Source: Persicaria tinctoria (taxonomy: Eukaryota; Streptophyta; Magnoliopsida; Caryophyllales; Polygonaceae). Taken from it: a stretch of 64,000 bases of DNA. The notes under the pieces were generated by a model. The model was not told the DNA's origin and did not search any database. It saw only the letters and a program-made list of their open reading frames with translations. This document shows positions 34,851 through 49,206 of this stretch, in pieces. Both the position numbers and the translations under genes were made by a program. The stretch lies in the NCBI GenBank assembly GCA_037127255.1, contig JBANSL010000002.1:11824001-11888000 (forward strand), read 5' to 3'. Each line of letters begins with the position of its first letter. Position 1 is the first letter of the stretch.

Positions 34851-35673
34851 GGGAAAACTAATTAAAATACCCACACCTTTGGGGGTATGGTAAAAATATA
34901 TCCTCAACTTTCAAATATAATAAAAATATCCCGACCTTTAAAGGGGGTGGTAATATATTATCCTGTGTTTTTTCACGGGTCAAAAATGCTGACAAGGTAG
35001 CATACGTGGATTTTTTTTGACAAGACAACATACATGGAAGGTTTTTTTTACAAATTACCACGGAAATTGTGTTTTCTTGAACAGTTTTCTTAGGAAATAA
35101 AACGATAACAAACGGAACCCGAAAAACGAAATTGATTCAACCAAGCAACTAATCCGACCAAAATTGCCTCAAATTAACACAACACGACTATTCCTAACAC
35201 CAAACCGACAAAAAAACTAAACCGACCACAACAACGAAGAGGTGAAAAAATAAAACTTACCCAACCAAGTTCGTGAACGAATAAGAGGTGAAGAAGATGT
35301 GAAAGAGACAACTCAAAATAGTCGACCACGAGGGAGAAAAACTGACATTGAAGAGGAACCATGAGCTACTTGGAAGACCTGAAAGCCAATTCAAGAGGCG
35401 ACCACGGAAGAACACATAAGGGAGGAAAATATATTGGGTATAAACTTAGTCAAGCTCTTTATTTTTTTCCTGAGGACAGTAGAACACTGTTTAAGAAAAC
35501 CCTTGTAAAAAAATCCATGCAAACTGCCTTGTCAGCATTTTTGACTCGTGAAAAACCTTGTGGTAATATATTACCACTACCCTCAAAGGTCGGGATATTT
35601 TTATTACATTTGAAAGTTGAGGATATATTTTTACCACGTCCCCAAAAGTGGGGATATTTTAATTAGTTTTCCC
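34851..35673. mobile_element. MULE-like element with ~200-bp TIRs
   Basis: The perfect 9-bp duplication TTAATTTAT (34842-34850 and 35674-35682) flanks GGGAAAACTAATTAAAATA ... TATTTTAATTAGTTTTCCC. The arms remain complementary for about 200 bp, through accttt..gggggtggtaatatatta and its inverse. The middle is 400 bp with no transposase; short frames at 35174-35362 and 35361-35666 mostly lie in the arms. Confidence 0.92.
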
Positions 35674-35682
35674 TTAATTTAT

Positions 35683-36429
35683 TGAAATGAGTTACACTTA
35701 GCCCACTCACAAACCATCCCAAACTTTTAGTGATAGATTTATTAACATAGTCACGGAAACACTATATTTCTATATAGTTTTTTTATTGTCTTTTTCCGAT
35801 AGTCCATGTTGCTTATAATAATACGGAGTATTAAATAATAAATAATAATCATGAATCAACATGAAAAAGTTGCAAAATAAAGATCCACAGACAGACAAAA
35901 ATGAGGGAATTTTAAACCACAGATTAACCACTCATTTGGTTGTGTTCCTGCATGTGGGCACTAAAACAGACACTATATATTGTTCATGTATTTATTATTA
36001 TTATTATTATTAATTTTACAAACATATGCACTTTCTTTGGACAAGTCTAAATGTGTCATATTGGGATTAGGGTTTGTTTGGCATAAAAGAACATTATTTC
36101 CCATCGACACACATTATTCATTATAAAATTGTATCTTCGCTTTATTCACAAAAGTGCGCAAGACCATTGAGGTTCCATTCTAAAATCAATTAATAATAAA
36201 AGAAGTGACCCACTGACTTATATGTAATGCTCGAATTCTTGAGTTTTTCGAAGTGGGACAAACCATCCTTCACATCACAACAGTCTATAATAAACACAAC
36301 CTCCCTGGATGATACAGACAGAACACAACACACCACAACATACATAAAATTGGGTAATGTACAGCTAAACTTCTCAACCACTGTAACAGCAAAAAAACAT
36401 TACAGCCCCCTGAAGCAAGTGGCAGAAGA
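35683..36429. other. Spacer and 3' UTR of SQD1
   Basis: The last ~200 bp before 36430 are the likely SQD1 3' untranslated region (minus strand). An (att)n microsatellite is at 35994-36012. No other gene is seen. Confidence 0.45.
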
Positions 36430-39340
<2,911 letters not shown>

Positions 39341-39517
39341 TAACGATGGGATTGGGTAGAGCTCAGCGGAGCGGAGGGTAGATGCATCGGATATTCCTCC
39401 ATTTCATTATTTTCATCAATGTCTATTTTATGTTGCTTACGAAATTACTATTTTATCCCTGCTTACATCCCCTTATTTCTCAAGTGTCTTCCTTTTTTTT
39501 TTTTGGGTCGTTGCTTT

Positions 39518-39597
39518 GGATACACCACAAATCCTCCTCTTTAATTGCGTCCATTTCAATATGCAAGTCTTTTTAACTTTTTGTGGTGTATTTATCC
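39518..39597. mobile_element. 80-bp foldback MITE
   Basis: ggatacaccacaaatc at the left and tttgtggtgtatttatcc at the right are inverted. It is the shortest member of the group with TIR words tacacc-r-caaat (see 8284, 9764 and 11139). It sits upstream of SQD1. Confidence 0.55.
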
Positions 39598-39656
39598 GGA
39601 CCGTTTTTTTTTGGGTAAAAATAATTATTTTTTCCGTTAATTAAAATATGTTATTT

Positions 39657-39960
39657 TGGGTCCGTTTGGCAATGTATATAACTTTTCGGAAATATTTTAT
39701 AGTTTTAAATAAGTTAAATGTAAAATTGTAATTTAATTAGCTTTTTAAATTACATTTTCAACAGCTACTCATCTAAGCTTTTTAGAATTCTATTTATTTT
39801 CTCCTATCTGATCAGTTAGTTTGTATCAGCTATTTTATCGGTTGGGTTACCAAACACCTTACTAGCTTATGAAAACTCTAATTTATTTATCATATATGTA
39901 ATACACTCAATCCATCAGCTTTAACTACCCTATCAGCTCCGTGTTACTAAACTGACCAAT
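39657..39960. mobile_element. MITE-like repeat
   Basis: Left 'gggtccgtttggcaatg' and right 'cgtgttactaaactgacc' are imperfect inverted repeats of the 'tttgg...ccaaac' type. An inner copy, gggttaccaaacacc, is at 39843-39857. Non-coding; TSD not resolved. Confidence 0.4.
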
Positions 39961-40184
39961 AGACTAACAAATATGCCTTCCAAGCAATACTAAAAAAACT
40001 ATAACTAACTATTATTCACTCATAAATATAAGAACAATTATTTAAAATAAATATCAAAATGCTTAAAATGAATTTTTTTTTATTAACAATAATCATTCCT
40101 AAAATTACATAGGGGTATTGAAAATGGCTTGCCAAATTTCGACTAATAACCATTTTTTTTACAGTATGTAAAAAATTGGGTGTA

Positions 40185-40474
40185 CTACCGACATCCATAA
40201 TCATCAAACTTGATGATGTTCTGAAACTCACAACAAGAACGCAAAATAAAATTACAGCTAAACTGAGATTTCGCAAGAAAATCAGTCGCGCCATTTGCCT
40301 CTCTATAGCAATGCTGGAATATGATGGTCTCAAACTCTTTGCTTAAATATCTGATTTCTTTAACTATTTGCACCACCTCCCATGGTATATTGATCTCCTA
40401 GTTAATGGCATTGATAAAAATTGAGCAATCACTCTCAACTATGGTTTTCCGTATTCCAAGCTCCACTGCCATTC
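40185..40474 (-). pseudogene. LINE RNase H fragment (minus)
   Basis: Minus-strand reading: LRMAVELGIRKTIVESDCSIFINAIN, then an in-frame stop, then PWEVVQIVKEIRYLSKEFETIIFQHCYREANGATDFLAK. This is the VESD and H-x-x-REAN RNase H signature of plant LINEs. It is cut at 40475 by a PIF-like insertion. With the fragment at 43055-43510 it may once have been one LINE. Confidence 0.75.
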
Positions 40475-40477
40475 TTA

Positions 40478-40884
40478 GAGCATCCCCAACAGCTTATGTA
40501 AAGTAGAGAAAATAGACAATTTTAGAGGAAATATAGGTTTTTTAACCCCAACAGATTTTGTAAAACCATCTCTAAAATAGAGGAATGGGAGGAAAGAGAA
40601 AAAAAATCTCTAAATTTAGAGGAAGGCTTAAAATCTATAAAATTAAATGCATTCACTCCTTCTCATGTCTACCCATTTATTCATTGGTTGTTACATATTG
40701 ATTTAATTAATTTATTGAAATTTTATTTATTAAATTATGAATTTATGCATTTATTATAGTGTATAATAAATGTATAAATATGTAAAATAGAGAAGTTGTT
40801 GGGGTTATAGTATAAAAATTATAGAGATTTTGATATTTTTCTCTCCATAATAGAGAATTTTTAGAGAAGCTGTTGGTCTTGCTA
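40478..40884. mobile_element. Tourist-like MITE (PIF/Harbinger)
   Basis: GAGCATCCCCAACAGCTT at the left and AAGCTGTTGGTCTTGC at the right are near-perfect TIRs next to TTA (40475-40477 and 40885-40887). 407 bp, with repeated 'tagagga/tctaaa' words and no transposase. Confidence 0.75.
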
Positions 40885-40898
40885 TTATACCTGCATAA

Positions 40899-42227
40899 GA
40901 GCAACCCCAACAGATGTGATATATTAGAGAAAAGATGGAATTTAGAGGGAAAAAAACCCATTTTTTGTCCCCATCAGATTATGCAAACCAATCTGGAAAA
41001 TAGAGAAAGACATGAAAAATGGAAAAAAAAATCTGTAAATTTGTGGGAAGAAGTTTCGTCTCTATAATTGAATGTTTGCACTTCTCCCCATGGACAATTT
41101 ATTGCCTCCACTATAGTAGGGTTGTTTCCAGGCAAATATATTGCCGCCACTACAGTAGGGTTCTTCTCAACTGATGCTGGTGAATCCTCTTCTCTCCTGT
41201 AGTGATTGATTCCAGGTATGTGATTTCAATTTCAATCCTCTTCTTCACTTCTTCTTCGTCTGATTCAATTTCCGATTTCGCTTTCCAAATTACTAGTACT
41301 GTAATCCGATTTCTAATATAGATTTCGTTTGATTCAATTTCTGATTTCCAAGTTGTTGTTCGATTGCTATTGCTTGATGTTTCTTATTTCTCTTGATGTT
41401 TCTAATTTAGATTTTGTTTGAATTTTTTAGTTGCTGTTTGATTTCGCTTTCCAAGTTTCTCTTGATGTTGCTTGATGTTTCTGATTTCTCTTGTTGTTGC
41501 CTGCTATTCGATTTACTGTTCTAAGTTGCCGTTCGATTTCGCTTTCAAAGTTTCTCTTGATGTTTCTGATTTCTCTTGTTGTTGCTTGCTGTTCGATTTG
41601 TTGTTCCAAGTTGTTGTTCGAATTTATGATTGCTATGGAGGTTATTGTTGCTTCATTCGAATCTGATTTTTTGTTGTCTGATTTTTTTATTGCTATCGAA
41701 TCTCATTTTAGGGCTTCCAAATCAATCTGATTTTTGATTGCTATCGAATCTTATTCGAATATGTTGCTGTCTGATTTTTTTTATTGCTATCAAATCTGAA
41801 TTTTCGAGTGCCCTTTCTTACTAGTTTTTTCCTTTGTATATGAATTTCATGGAGCTCCTAAATGTGAACACGCACACCATTTCCCCATTGTTGTCTTTGA
41901 TTTCACAATAAACAAGCTTGAACTGCTTCTGTTTCTTCACTCGCTTGGCTGCAAATGAACTTCCAATTAAGGGGTGTGATATACATTCATCTTTCCAATC
42001 TCTTTTATTAAGTTTCAAGCATATGAAAAATTTGTAAGTTCATGAGCTTAAAGGGCAATCTATACAGTACCCTATGTACTCGCAATTTCAAAAACTCAGA
42101 AATTGGTTCAAATTCTATAATATACTAATGTTACCCTTCATAATATACGAATGTTACCCTTCATTATAGATTTTGACATTTTCATCTCTATTTTAGAGAT
42201 TTTTTAGCAAAGCTGTTGGGTTTGCTC
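40899..42227. mobile_element. Non-autonomous PIF/Harbinger element carrying foreign-looking sequence
   Basis: TIRs GAGCAACCCCAACAG / CTGTTGGGTTTGCTC are flanked by TAA (40896-40898 and 42228-42230). The interior is not a transposase. 41220-41800 is T/C-rich with imperfect ~90-bp repeats (ttgatgtttctgatttctct). 41821-42018 (minus) is an open frame of 65 codons (RDWKDECISHPLIGSSFAAK...) that I do not recognise and that may be a captured exon. Confidence 0.75.
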
Positions 42228-43054
42228 TAAACTGCAAAAGCTTCTGCTGGGATGTTTGTGAGTCACGCCTTATTCTCGAGCACGGTTCAACTCCCCGAGC
42301 CTTCATTGAAGATCTACACGTGCATTGGGATCAAGAGCGTCAAACCATCTTAATCACATGTTGGAGCCGAAATGCCTAAGGGTTTTACCTTGTTATATTT
42401 CCTATTTTAGTAACTTTTATACTTAAGCTATTTTAGGAAACTTTTAGGGTTAATTAATTAATTTCTTTAAGTTGTTAATTTAATTATTATTTTTGCTATA
42501 ATCGGCTTCTCCAGGGTTATTAATAGTCGATCCTTCATTGTAGAACTTACGCCTCTTTTGAATTAGAAAAATACAGTTTGTGTGAAACACATCTGTGAGA
42601 AAGTCAATCGATTCGTATCGTTGCTCATCGATTGCAAATTGGTTCTTGATCTAACTTGGTTTGCTTTGAGTTCGTCAACCTCGCGAGAGCTTGGTGATCC
42701 TGGTAATCACAAGTCCCGTCCTTGTGCCTCCAAGTTGTCCGCTTGGTTGTGTAAGGTTTGTAGATGCGGGCTTTGTAATCGTTGATACTTAGTTCCTACC
42801 CTCTTAGGAGATCTGGGGTCTTTATCTCATTTTACCTTAGTTCGAATCACCTTTCTATCGGTCTTTATTTCATTGTTTTGTCGAGTCCAGAGTTGCTGAA
42901 TTTTCGAGTCTTTGTTCTTGTTCTTGGGTCTTTGCTTCCGTTCTTGTCTTTGAGTCTTGATTGTCGAAGATCAGGCCATCCTACAGCTAACCCCGTATCA
43001 AACTTGACCATAATTGTTCCTCAGAATGCAACCAATCTGAGGTTGCGAACCAAT
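42228..43054. other. Spacer, possible solo-LTR-like sequence
   Basis: No gene. From 42359 (tgttggagccgaaatg) to about 43000 the sequence has LTR-like traits (TG start, TATA-like gctataatcgg, GT-rich end), but I could not place a CA end or TSD. Left unassigned. Confidence 0.3.
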
Positions 43055-43510
43055 TTTTACTGAAGTATCGACATTAATTTTGACATGTTCCTTACTCCAG
43101 CAAGAAATCTTATCAATAGTTCGAGTTAAAACATTGATAATACTCTTATAAGAACCTTTGTGAAAAATAATTCTATTTCGCAGCTCCCAAATAAAATGTC
43201 ATAAATGGCACAGGTCTGCAGAATCTATATTAAGAGCCCTAATATTTAAAATATTTTACGAGATATCACTTGTTAAATTTGGTATGGTAAAACATTTTTT
43301 CAATTTAATACCCAGATTTTGAATAAGGGATCTGGTAATCTGGCAGTTAAGTTAAACAATAAATGATTTGTATCTTCTATATCAGAATTACAATGAGAAC
43401 ATGTACTCGGAACTCTATTTATATATCTATTTAGACGAACAGTAGTAGGTAAGATATCTAACATAATTTTCCAAATACAACTTATTGATGATGGGTTAAA
43501 ACTTAAAAGC
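43055..43510 (-). pseudogene. LINE zinc-binding (zf-RVT) region fragment
   Basis: Minus-strand reading near 43510-43360: CIWKIMLDILPTTVRLNRYINRVPSTCSHCNSDIEDTNHLLF, the zf-RVT signature of plant L1-type LINEs. It is followed by stop-riddled sequence. Decayed; same orientation as the RNase H piece at 40185-40474. Confidence 0.75.
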
Positions 43511-44709
43511 TATGGAAAATTTATACACAAATATTTTACAGCTGAACAACGGTTGCTGTTAAATGGACCCAACAACTTTTAAATTCCGGCCCAATGGGCC
43601 AGCCCAATTTTTACAGCGCCTCTTTGACATGGAAAAACATCAATGTTGATAGAAAGCCGAAGGAAAATTCCACATGTAATCCTATACATTTGCAAATTTC
43701 CATACAGTGTACCATATTTTACAAAAAATTATTCTGTTTTAGGATCATCATACAAATACCTTTTAACCATTGTACTAACTTACTCGATAATGCCAAAATA
43801 CCCGCGAGACAGCGCTTTTATACTTGCGCATAGCACGCACGAGAAGGGGATGGTTGTGGCTCAATTGGGAGAAGAAAGCGATCCATGGATGAAGACGGAA
43901 TATGTTGGAGCAAGGCTGTCGTGGCTAGAGCCATATACACATTGTCGTTCCCAAAAAGAACAACATCCATGCCCTTTCGTTCTGGATCTATCGGAAACAC
44001 TCTCTCGATCTGTTCGGGGTACGAGTGCGTACATCCTGACCCCCAGACCTCGCTTTACAGCGGGATTAACTGTGTTGTTGTTGTTGTTAGTTTCTTGGAT
44101 GCCAGACCGAGTTACGACTTGGGAACTGTGATAGTTTGCTTTGGCAAATGACACTCTACAATCAGCAACGAACTCCTACTCGCTACCTCGCGCCATAGGC
44201 GAAACTACCTTCTTCATCGTTTGCTTGATTTCGCCTTGTTGAAGCAACTCAACACCATTCATAGCAGTATATGAACATTCACATTTCATTCATTAAAAAC
44301 AGAATCAAATCTCTGCATTGCAGTAATAGGAAATGTATAGATCCAATTGAACTGTTGAGATCTTCTCTTTAATGGAGCTTCAAAATTTTATCAAAGTACT
44401 GTATATATATATATTATCCCTATTACATTTCATTCACCATCAAAAATTAAATTGAACAATTACAGCATCAAATTATCCACAGAACACACACAAAAATTAC
44501 TGGAAGATTCATATGGATGAATTCATATCCTTATATCTCTCGCTTAATCAAATCAAACAAAGGAGAGGCATCACAGCAAGTAATTCATACTATAAAAGTG
44601 AAAAATAAAAAAATAAAAAAAAATCGTTCTTTGATCTTTTTCCCAATTGAGGCAATCCAAAACTTAAGAAATGACATCAAGAAAAGGAAATTATTCAAAG
44701 AAATCAATC
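43511..44709. other. Spacer with a SINE
   Basis: Outside the SINE at about 43845-44095 nothing recognisable is seen. The last ~200 bp before 44710 are likely the NHL gene's 3' UTR (minus strand). Confidence 0.4.
43845..44095 (+). mobile_element. TS/Au-type SINE
   Basis: The 3' half follows the order known from plant TS/Au SINEs: ggaaacactctc..., gtgcgtacatcctgacccc, cagacctcgctttacagcgg, gattaactgtg, then a (ttg)n tail (44072-44088). A box A-like tggctcaattgg (43858-43869) lies near the presumed start. No clear TSD, so the start is approximate. Confidence 0.65.
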
Positions 44710-45579
44710 CTAAAAAGTGAATTTCCAGATCTTAATTCTGAGATCCACCTTACATTTGGCGTTGGAAACGGTTGCCAGCGCCGGCGTCGTCGTCGTCTTC
44801 TTCTTCTTGCCGGAGGTCGTTTGCTTTGGCACCGACCCCCGGATTCCGTCGCAAAGGACTCGAATTCCGACCTTCTTGCTGCTGAGCTTCCCCATCTTGA
44901 CCTCCACCTGCGTGTCCATCTGGACGCTGAGCGGGAACCCGTTCCTCTTGCTCAGATCCGATTTCAATCCGCTAACGGAGTCCGAGTCCAGATCCTGGGC
45001 GGGGTCGCTGGCGACGGTCCCCCTGACAATCGTCGTGTTGCTGGGGACGTGAGTGAACGACGGGAGGGTAGCGTTGCCGATTGCCAGCCCGCCGGAGGAG
45101 GCGAGGGCGACGGAGAAGGCGTCGTACACGAACGAGATCTTGCTGTTGGGGTTTTTAGCGGAGAGAGTGAAATCGAGCTTCGAATTGAGGTGAGAGAAGT
45201 CGCCGGGGGTGGAGAGGTTGAAAGCCGAGATCTTGACTGACAGGACGGAGAAAGTCGGGTGCTTTGGATGGTACAGCACGTAGAAGATGGAGCCGGCGAT
45301 GGCGGCGAGGAGAAGGAGGCAGAGGAGGGCGATTAGGGTGTAGATGAAGCAGAGGCAGCAGAAGCGGCGGCAGGAGCAGGTGCCGCGCTTGGACCGCCGG
45401 GGCTGGGGGCGGTAGGGCCCGCCGGGGCGGGGGCGGTTGGGGTTGTAGAGCTGCCCGGGGGGAGCCTTGGCTTTTGCGGCGGTGGAGGGGGCGGCGGCGC
45501 CGTTTGGGGCGGGGGCGGCGCCGGACATTGCGGGAGGTGGGGGTGTGGGTTTGGAGGAGGGGTACACTCTGTCCGCCAT
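44710..45579 (-). CDS. NDR1/HIN1-like (NHL) LEA_2 membrane protein
   Basis: A single exon on the minus strand, 289 residues. The N-terminal ~65 residues are Pro/Ala-rich and basic (cytosolic). A Cys cluster CSCRRFCCLC is at 68-77. One transmembrane helix is at about 78-103 (IYTLIALLCLLLLAAIAGSIFYVLY). The outer LEA_2 domain is at about 130-250, with the hallmark NPNSKISFVYD (143-153). Potential N-glycosylation sites are NLS (121), NAT (169) and NTT (181). Lys/Thr-rich residues 258-266 precede a conserved C-terminal CKVDLRIKIWKF. NHL proteins sit in the plasma membrane with a type II topology, and several act in pathogen or abiotic stress responses; this member's role is unknown. The coding DNA is GC-rich. 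The start (MADRVYP) is the first ATG of the frame and matches family N-termini. Confidence 0.95.
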   Translation of the reverse strand: MADRVYPSSKPTPPPPAMSGAAPAPNGAAAPSTAAKAKAPPGQLYNPNRPRPGGPYRPQPRRSKRGTCSCRRFCCLCFIYTLIALLCLLLLAAIAGSIFYVLYHPKHPTFSVLSVKISAFNLSTPGDFSHLNSKLDFTLSAKNPNSKISFVYDAFSVALASSGGLAIGNATLPSFTHVPSNTTIVRGTVASDPAQDLDSDSVSGLKSDLSKRNGFPLSVQMDTQVEVKMGKLSSKKVGIRVLCDGIRGSVPKQTTSGKKKKTTTTPALATVSNAKCKVDLRIKIWKFTF

Positions 45580-45690
45580 GGATCTTGTAGTTGCACTCTC
45601 GGGATCGGATTTTTTTTTTTTTGTTTTTTTTTTAATATATGGTGTGAAAGTGAGAAATGTAAATTGGAGGAGGGATTTTATAATGATATT

Positions 45691-45705
45691 TATTTATATA
45701 TATAG
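45691..45705 (-). promoter_or_regulatory. TATA-like element of the NHL gene
   Basis: Reads ctatatatataaata on the minus strand, about 115 bp upstream of the NHL start codon. An A/T homopolymer stretch (45610-45632) lies in the leader. Plausible by position and sequence only. Confidence 0.5.
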
Positions 45706-47071
45706 TGGGTTGTGGGGGAAATTATGGGTCTAATAATGAAAACTGAAAAGTTGTCATTTCATTGTGGAATTATTAGTTGGATTATTTTAAAAGGAGGGGT
45801 TTAAATTTTAAATTGATTAATTTTGGCCTTTTTTTTATAATTTTATATAGGTTTCTTTGAGGTGAAATAAGGTGGTCCTAATAAAATTTGTGGTTTTGAT
45901 TATTTATGGAAAATATATATACAAATGGTGTGATTAATAGAGGTTAATTTGAAAGTAGGTGTAGTTGTTCCTTCTAGAAAAAAAGATTAATTAGGTGTGG
46001 TTTCAATTTCATATTAGGTCGAAGGATTAATGTCAAGGGTTAATTTCAACTACTAGGATTACTTCACAATTTAGCAAGTTAATTTACAACTCTTTGTGTT
46101 ATTAAAAAAAATGTTGATGGATAATTTTATATTTTAAATAAAATAATACTCCTTTTGTTAATTAAAATTTATCGTTTACTATTCATGTACACGTTTTTAT
46201 AATGATAAAAAACTATATAAAATATTAACATTTATTTACATTTGTTTTTATAAATTCATACTTGTAATAAGTATGAAATTATTAAAAAAATTATTATAAA
46301 ATTTAATATTTTATATAGCTTTTAACACATAAAAAAACGTGTGTGAATAGTAAAACGTCAAATTTTAATTAGCGGAGAGAGTAATACTTATAATAATTTT
46401 TATTATTTAAATAATGAAATTAATTTTAAATTTCAACTAGTTTATAAACTCATTAGATTTACCCAATATTTAAAATATTTAAATGAAAAAGGGGAAGGAA
46501 TAATAATCCTTGTTTTTTCGTGGTATCTACGGCTTCAACACTACAGTAAAGGGGGGAAGGTGGGACCCGCACCATACATTTTCCAGCTCAACACGTATGC
46601 TTTGTTTCCACGTGATCATATCGCGTCTTAAATCCGGAAGCCCATCAAACGTTGCAGGGAGGCGGGACCCACGTTCCACAATCCAATCCTGCGGCTGGTA
46701 AAGCATGTGTACCAGAAGCTGTATGGGACGGGTTGTAGGGAATCATGTCCCAACTTTCCCGATTAAATAAACACCACCGACAATCTCAAGCCACTTTTTA
46801 CAAGGGGTTCGATGGCATCATATTTTGTGTCATTTATTGTATTTTAATTAAAATAAATAAATAACGATGGGTATAACGTCGTATTTAACTTCTTAATCAT
46901 GGTCAATTGTCTTATTACTAAGCTAATTATCCCCTTAATCAATTGTTTTAAGTCCAAACCATTTTGACTTACCTCCTAGCTTGTAGCTTTCATCCCAACT
47001 TATGTTTCTAATTTCCCTATATATAGTTGATCATTTGTTGATTCAAATAAGCACTAAGAGTTTAATATTAT
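45706..47071. other. Upstream region of the NHL gene
   Basis: No gene. It contains the Stowaway-like MITE at 46149-46381. A GC-balanced stretch at 46510-46760 (cacgtgatc, gggacccac, ggacgggttg) may be promoter-like DNA but has no identifiable partner gene. Confidence 0.4.
46149..46381. mobile_element. Stowaway-like MITE (diverged)
   Basis: The left end ctccttttgttaattaaaattt and right end aaattttaattagcggagagag are inverted, flanked by TA (46147-46148 and 46382-46383). The inner arms tttactattcatgtacacgttttt and its inverse are also complementary. Confidence 0.8.
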
Positions 47072-47090
47072 AATAACTACGATTTCTCTA

Positions 47091-47530
47091 ATACAATCCC
47101 GAAAGGGCCCTAATAAAATCTTGAAAGGATTTTCAAGTGCGTTGTATTTGGGTGGTTCTCGGCTCAGCGATCCTTTTCTTAGTTGGGGCTCTGACGTCTC
47201 AGAGTCGAGTCTGGTTGGGGTCGAGGTGGTGTGTATCGAGGCGTCTCCGTGATCCGTAAATTTCCTTGGAGGTTCGTCTTCACTGCCCACGCTCCACAAG
47301 GACTACTGAAGTACCGATGGTCAGCGGTGTTGCTGCTTGGTGGTGCGTGGGTTCGGGTCGTAGTCTATATTGTCCCCAATGTGTTAGGATTAGGTCTGCT
47401 AGGCCGTCCGAATTTGTTTGCTTGTCACTGCCTGGGTTGCACCTTTTGTTATTTCCGTTGTATGTCGATTTTGTCGGCCTCTTGAGGTGTCAAGCTTGTC
47501 TGACCCTCGAATTCTTATCTTATCAAAAAA
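47091..47530 (+). mobile_element. Retroposed LINE 3'-end/SINE-like sequence with TSD
   Basis: The 19-bp duplication AATAACTACGATTTCTCTA (47072-47090 and 47531-47549) flanks it, and it ends ctcgaattcttatcttatc followed by A's. It shares the ordered words tccttggaggttcgtctt, cactgccca and gtctgac.ctcgaatt with 23607 (minus) and 25855. No protein domain is clear. Confidence 0.85.
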
Positions 47531-47549
47531 AATAACTACGATTTCTCTA

Positions 47550-48865
47550 TCCTATGTCCCAATGTATAAGATAAGATTTCCGTTTTGGAAAAAATATATC
47601 CTTAATTAAAATACATTAGTCAAAATTTAAATTAAATTTCTACTATTGTTTATTTTTTTTTGTAGGGTATCTTTCTCAATTTAGAATCTTATTATGTCCT
47701 AATGATATAGGATAGAAAGACCGTTATAAATCATATTTTAAAATTGTAATAATAAGTTTAAACATGTCGTCGAACGAGCTCTTAATTTAATTAATTAAAA
47801 TAGACAATTGGAGATTGGAGATACGATGGGTCATATATGGGTGCTCTTTTAGCATTAATTGGTTTACAAAAGATTTGATTATTTGGTGTTAGATGAGAAA
47901 TCAATTAAAGATCCATCGTATTGACTCTGACACCAATACACTATACATACAACAAAGGGTTCCTCACTTCCTCCCTTGATTTCCAAGTTTAGTCGCTCTC
48001 TTTATTAATTAAGGCTCCACCAATATTATAATATTCTAATTGCTTTCTTCCTTTCTACCAAAAAAAAATAAAAAATTGCTTTCTATCTAGGGCTTAATTT
48101 AATTCCCCCTATTTTAAGTTTTGAAATATCTGCGCATTAAGAAAAATCAATAAAAACAAAAATACACTTTCTAATATTATTGAGATTTATTTCATAAAAT
48201 CGGTTAAGAATGTGAACAGATCAAAAGAATCACACGTTGAAAATGTAAACAGATCAAATCTTAGCATATAAACTAGTAGGATACTCTTTCTATTGTCAAT
48301 TGGTTTTAGAATGGAAATTTTTATGTATATGAGAGATGAGGGTTTGCTGCCTAGAGAAGCAAATTGATGTGGTAATTTTAAGCTAAACCATCACCGTCTT
48401 GCAATTCCTAAATTTAGATGATTCGAATGTGATGGTTTAGCTATATTATAATTAATTTTGATCATCTTTGGGTATGTCTATTACCCTAGGTGTATACCAT
48501 AAAATATGCTCCTATTAGAATTGGACATACATATGTTTTTCAAATTAATTACTGAGCTATGTAACAAATTAAAAATACAGGGGATATATAATTAGTAACT
48601 AATTAAGCACCTAACACTAGGGATTGAAAGAACAAAGGAAGAACACTTGATAAGAGGTAAAGGCCCACTTTCATTATTTTTCAACATAATCCCTATTTCA
48701 AGTAAGTAGGTGAATTTATATGAATGAGGTACACTTCGATTGTCATTACATATAAGACCCATTCGTGACACCCTATTAATAGAGACGTTTTCTTAAAATA
48801 TCCTTCTACTTTTTTTTTTTCAAAGATAAAAATAAAATAATAACCCCAACTCCCTTGCCATTTTA
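47550..48865. other. AT-rich spacer
   Basis: No gene. 48205-48320 resembles the LTR-like repeats at 61.97 and 63.3 kb (agcatataaactagtaggat..., attgtcaattggttttagaatgga). Confidence 0.4.
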
Positions 48866-48880
48866 TGTGCATATGTTAGC

Positions 48881-49191
48881 ATTTGCTTATATTTGTACAT
48901 AATTGTTAGTCTATCTACCGGCTTATCCGGTCTCTCGGTTTTTCTGGGCTTGTCTACAGATCCGAATTATTTTGCTTCCAAAAAAAAATTTGTGCATATG
49001 TTAGCTATGTTGTCCCCAACATTATTGGGTTAAGATCGTTTGTTCCTCTGGATCTGATTGCTTATCACTGTTGTATTGCACCGTTTTTATTTCATATTTT
49101 ATGTTTGATGGTTCGCCCGTTTGCTGACTTTATCGGTCTCTCGAGCTGTCATACTTGTCTGATCATCGAATTCTTACCTAATAAAAAAAAA
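48881..49191 (+). mobile_element. Two retrosequence insertions sharing one target site
   Basis: The word tgtgcatatgttagc occurs three times (48866-48880, 48991-49005 and, with one change, 49192-49206). Between them are two separate 3'-end fragments, 48881-48990 and 49006-49191, each ending in poly(A). Both resemble the family at 47091 (tatcsggtctctcg, tctgatcatcgaattcttacc). Confidence 0.75.
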
Positions 49192-49206
49192 GGTGCATAT
49201 GTTAGC

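Noticed and set aside
42359..43000. Solo LTR
   Set aside because: It has a TG start and LTR-like composition, but no CA end or 5-bp duplication could be placed.
43861..44154. Overlapping frames of 60-160 codons on both strands
   Set aside because: They fall in the TS/Au-type SINE and have no protein motif.
44671..45733. Forward-strand frames across the NHL gene
   Set aside because: They are antisense shadows of the GC-rich NHL coding sequence; no domain.
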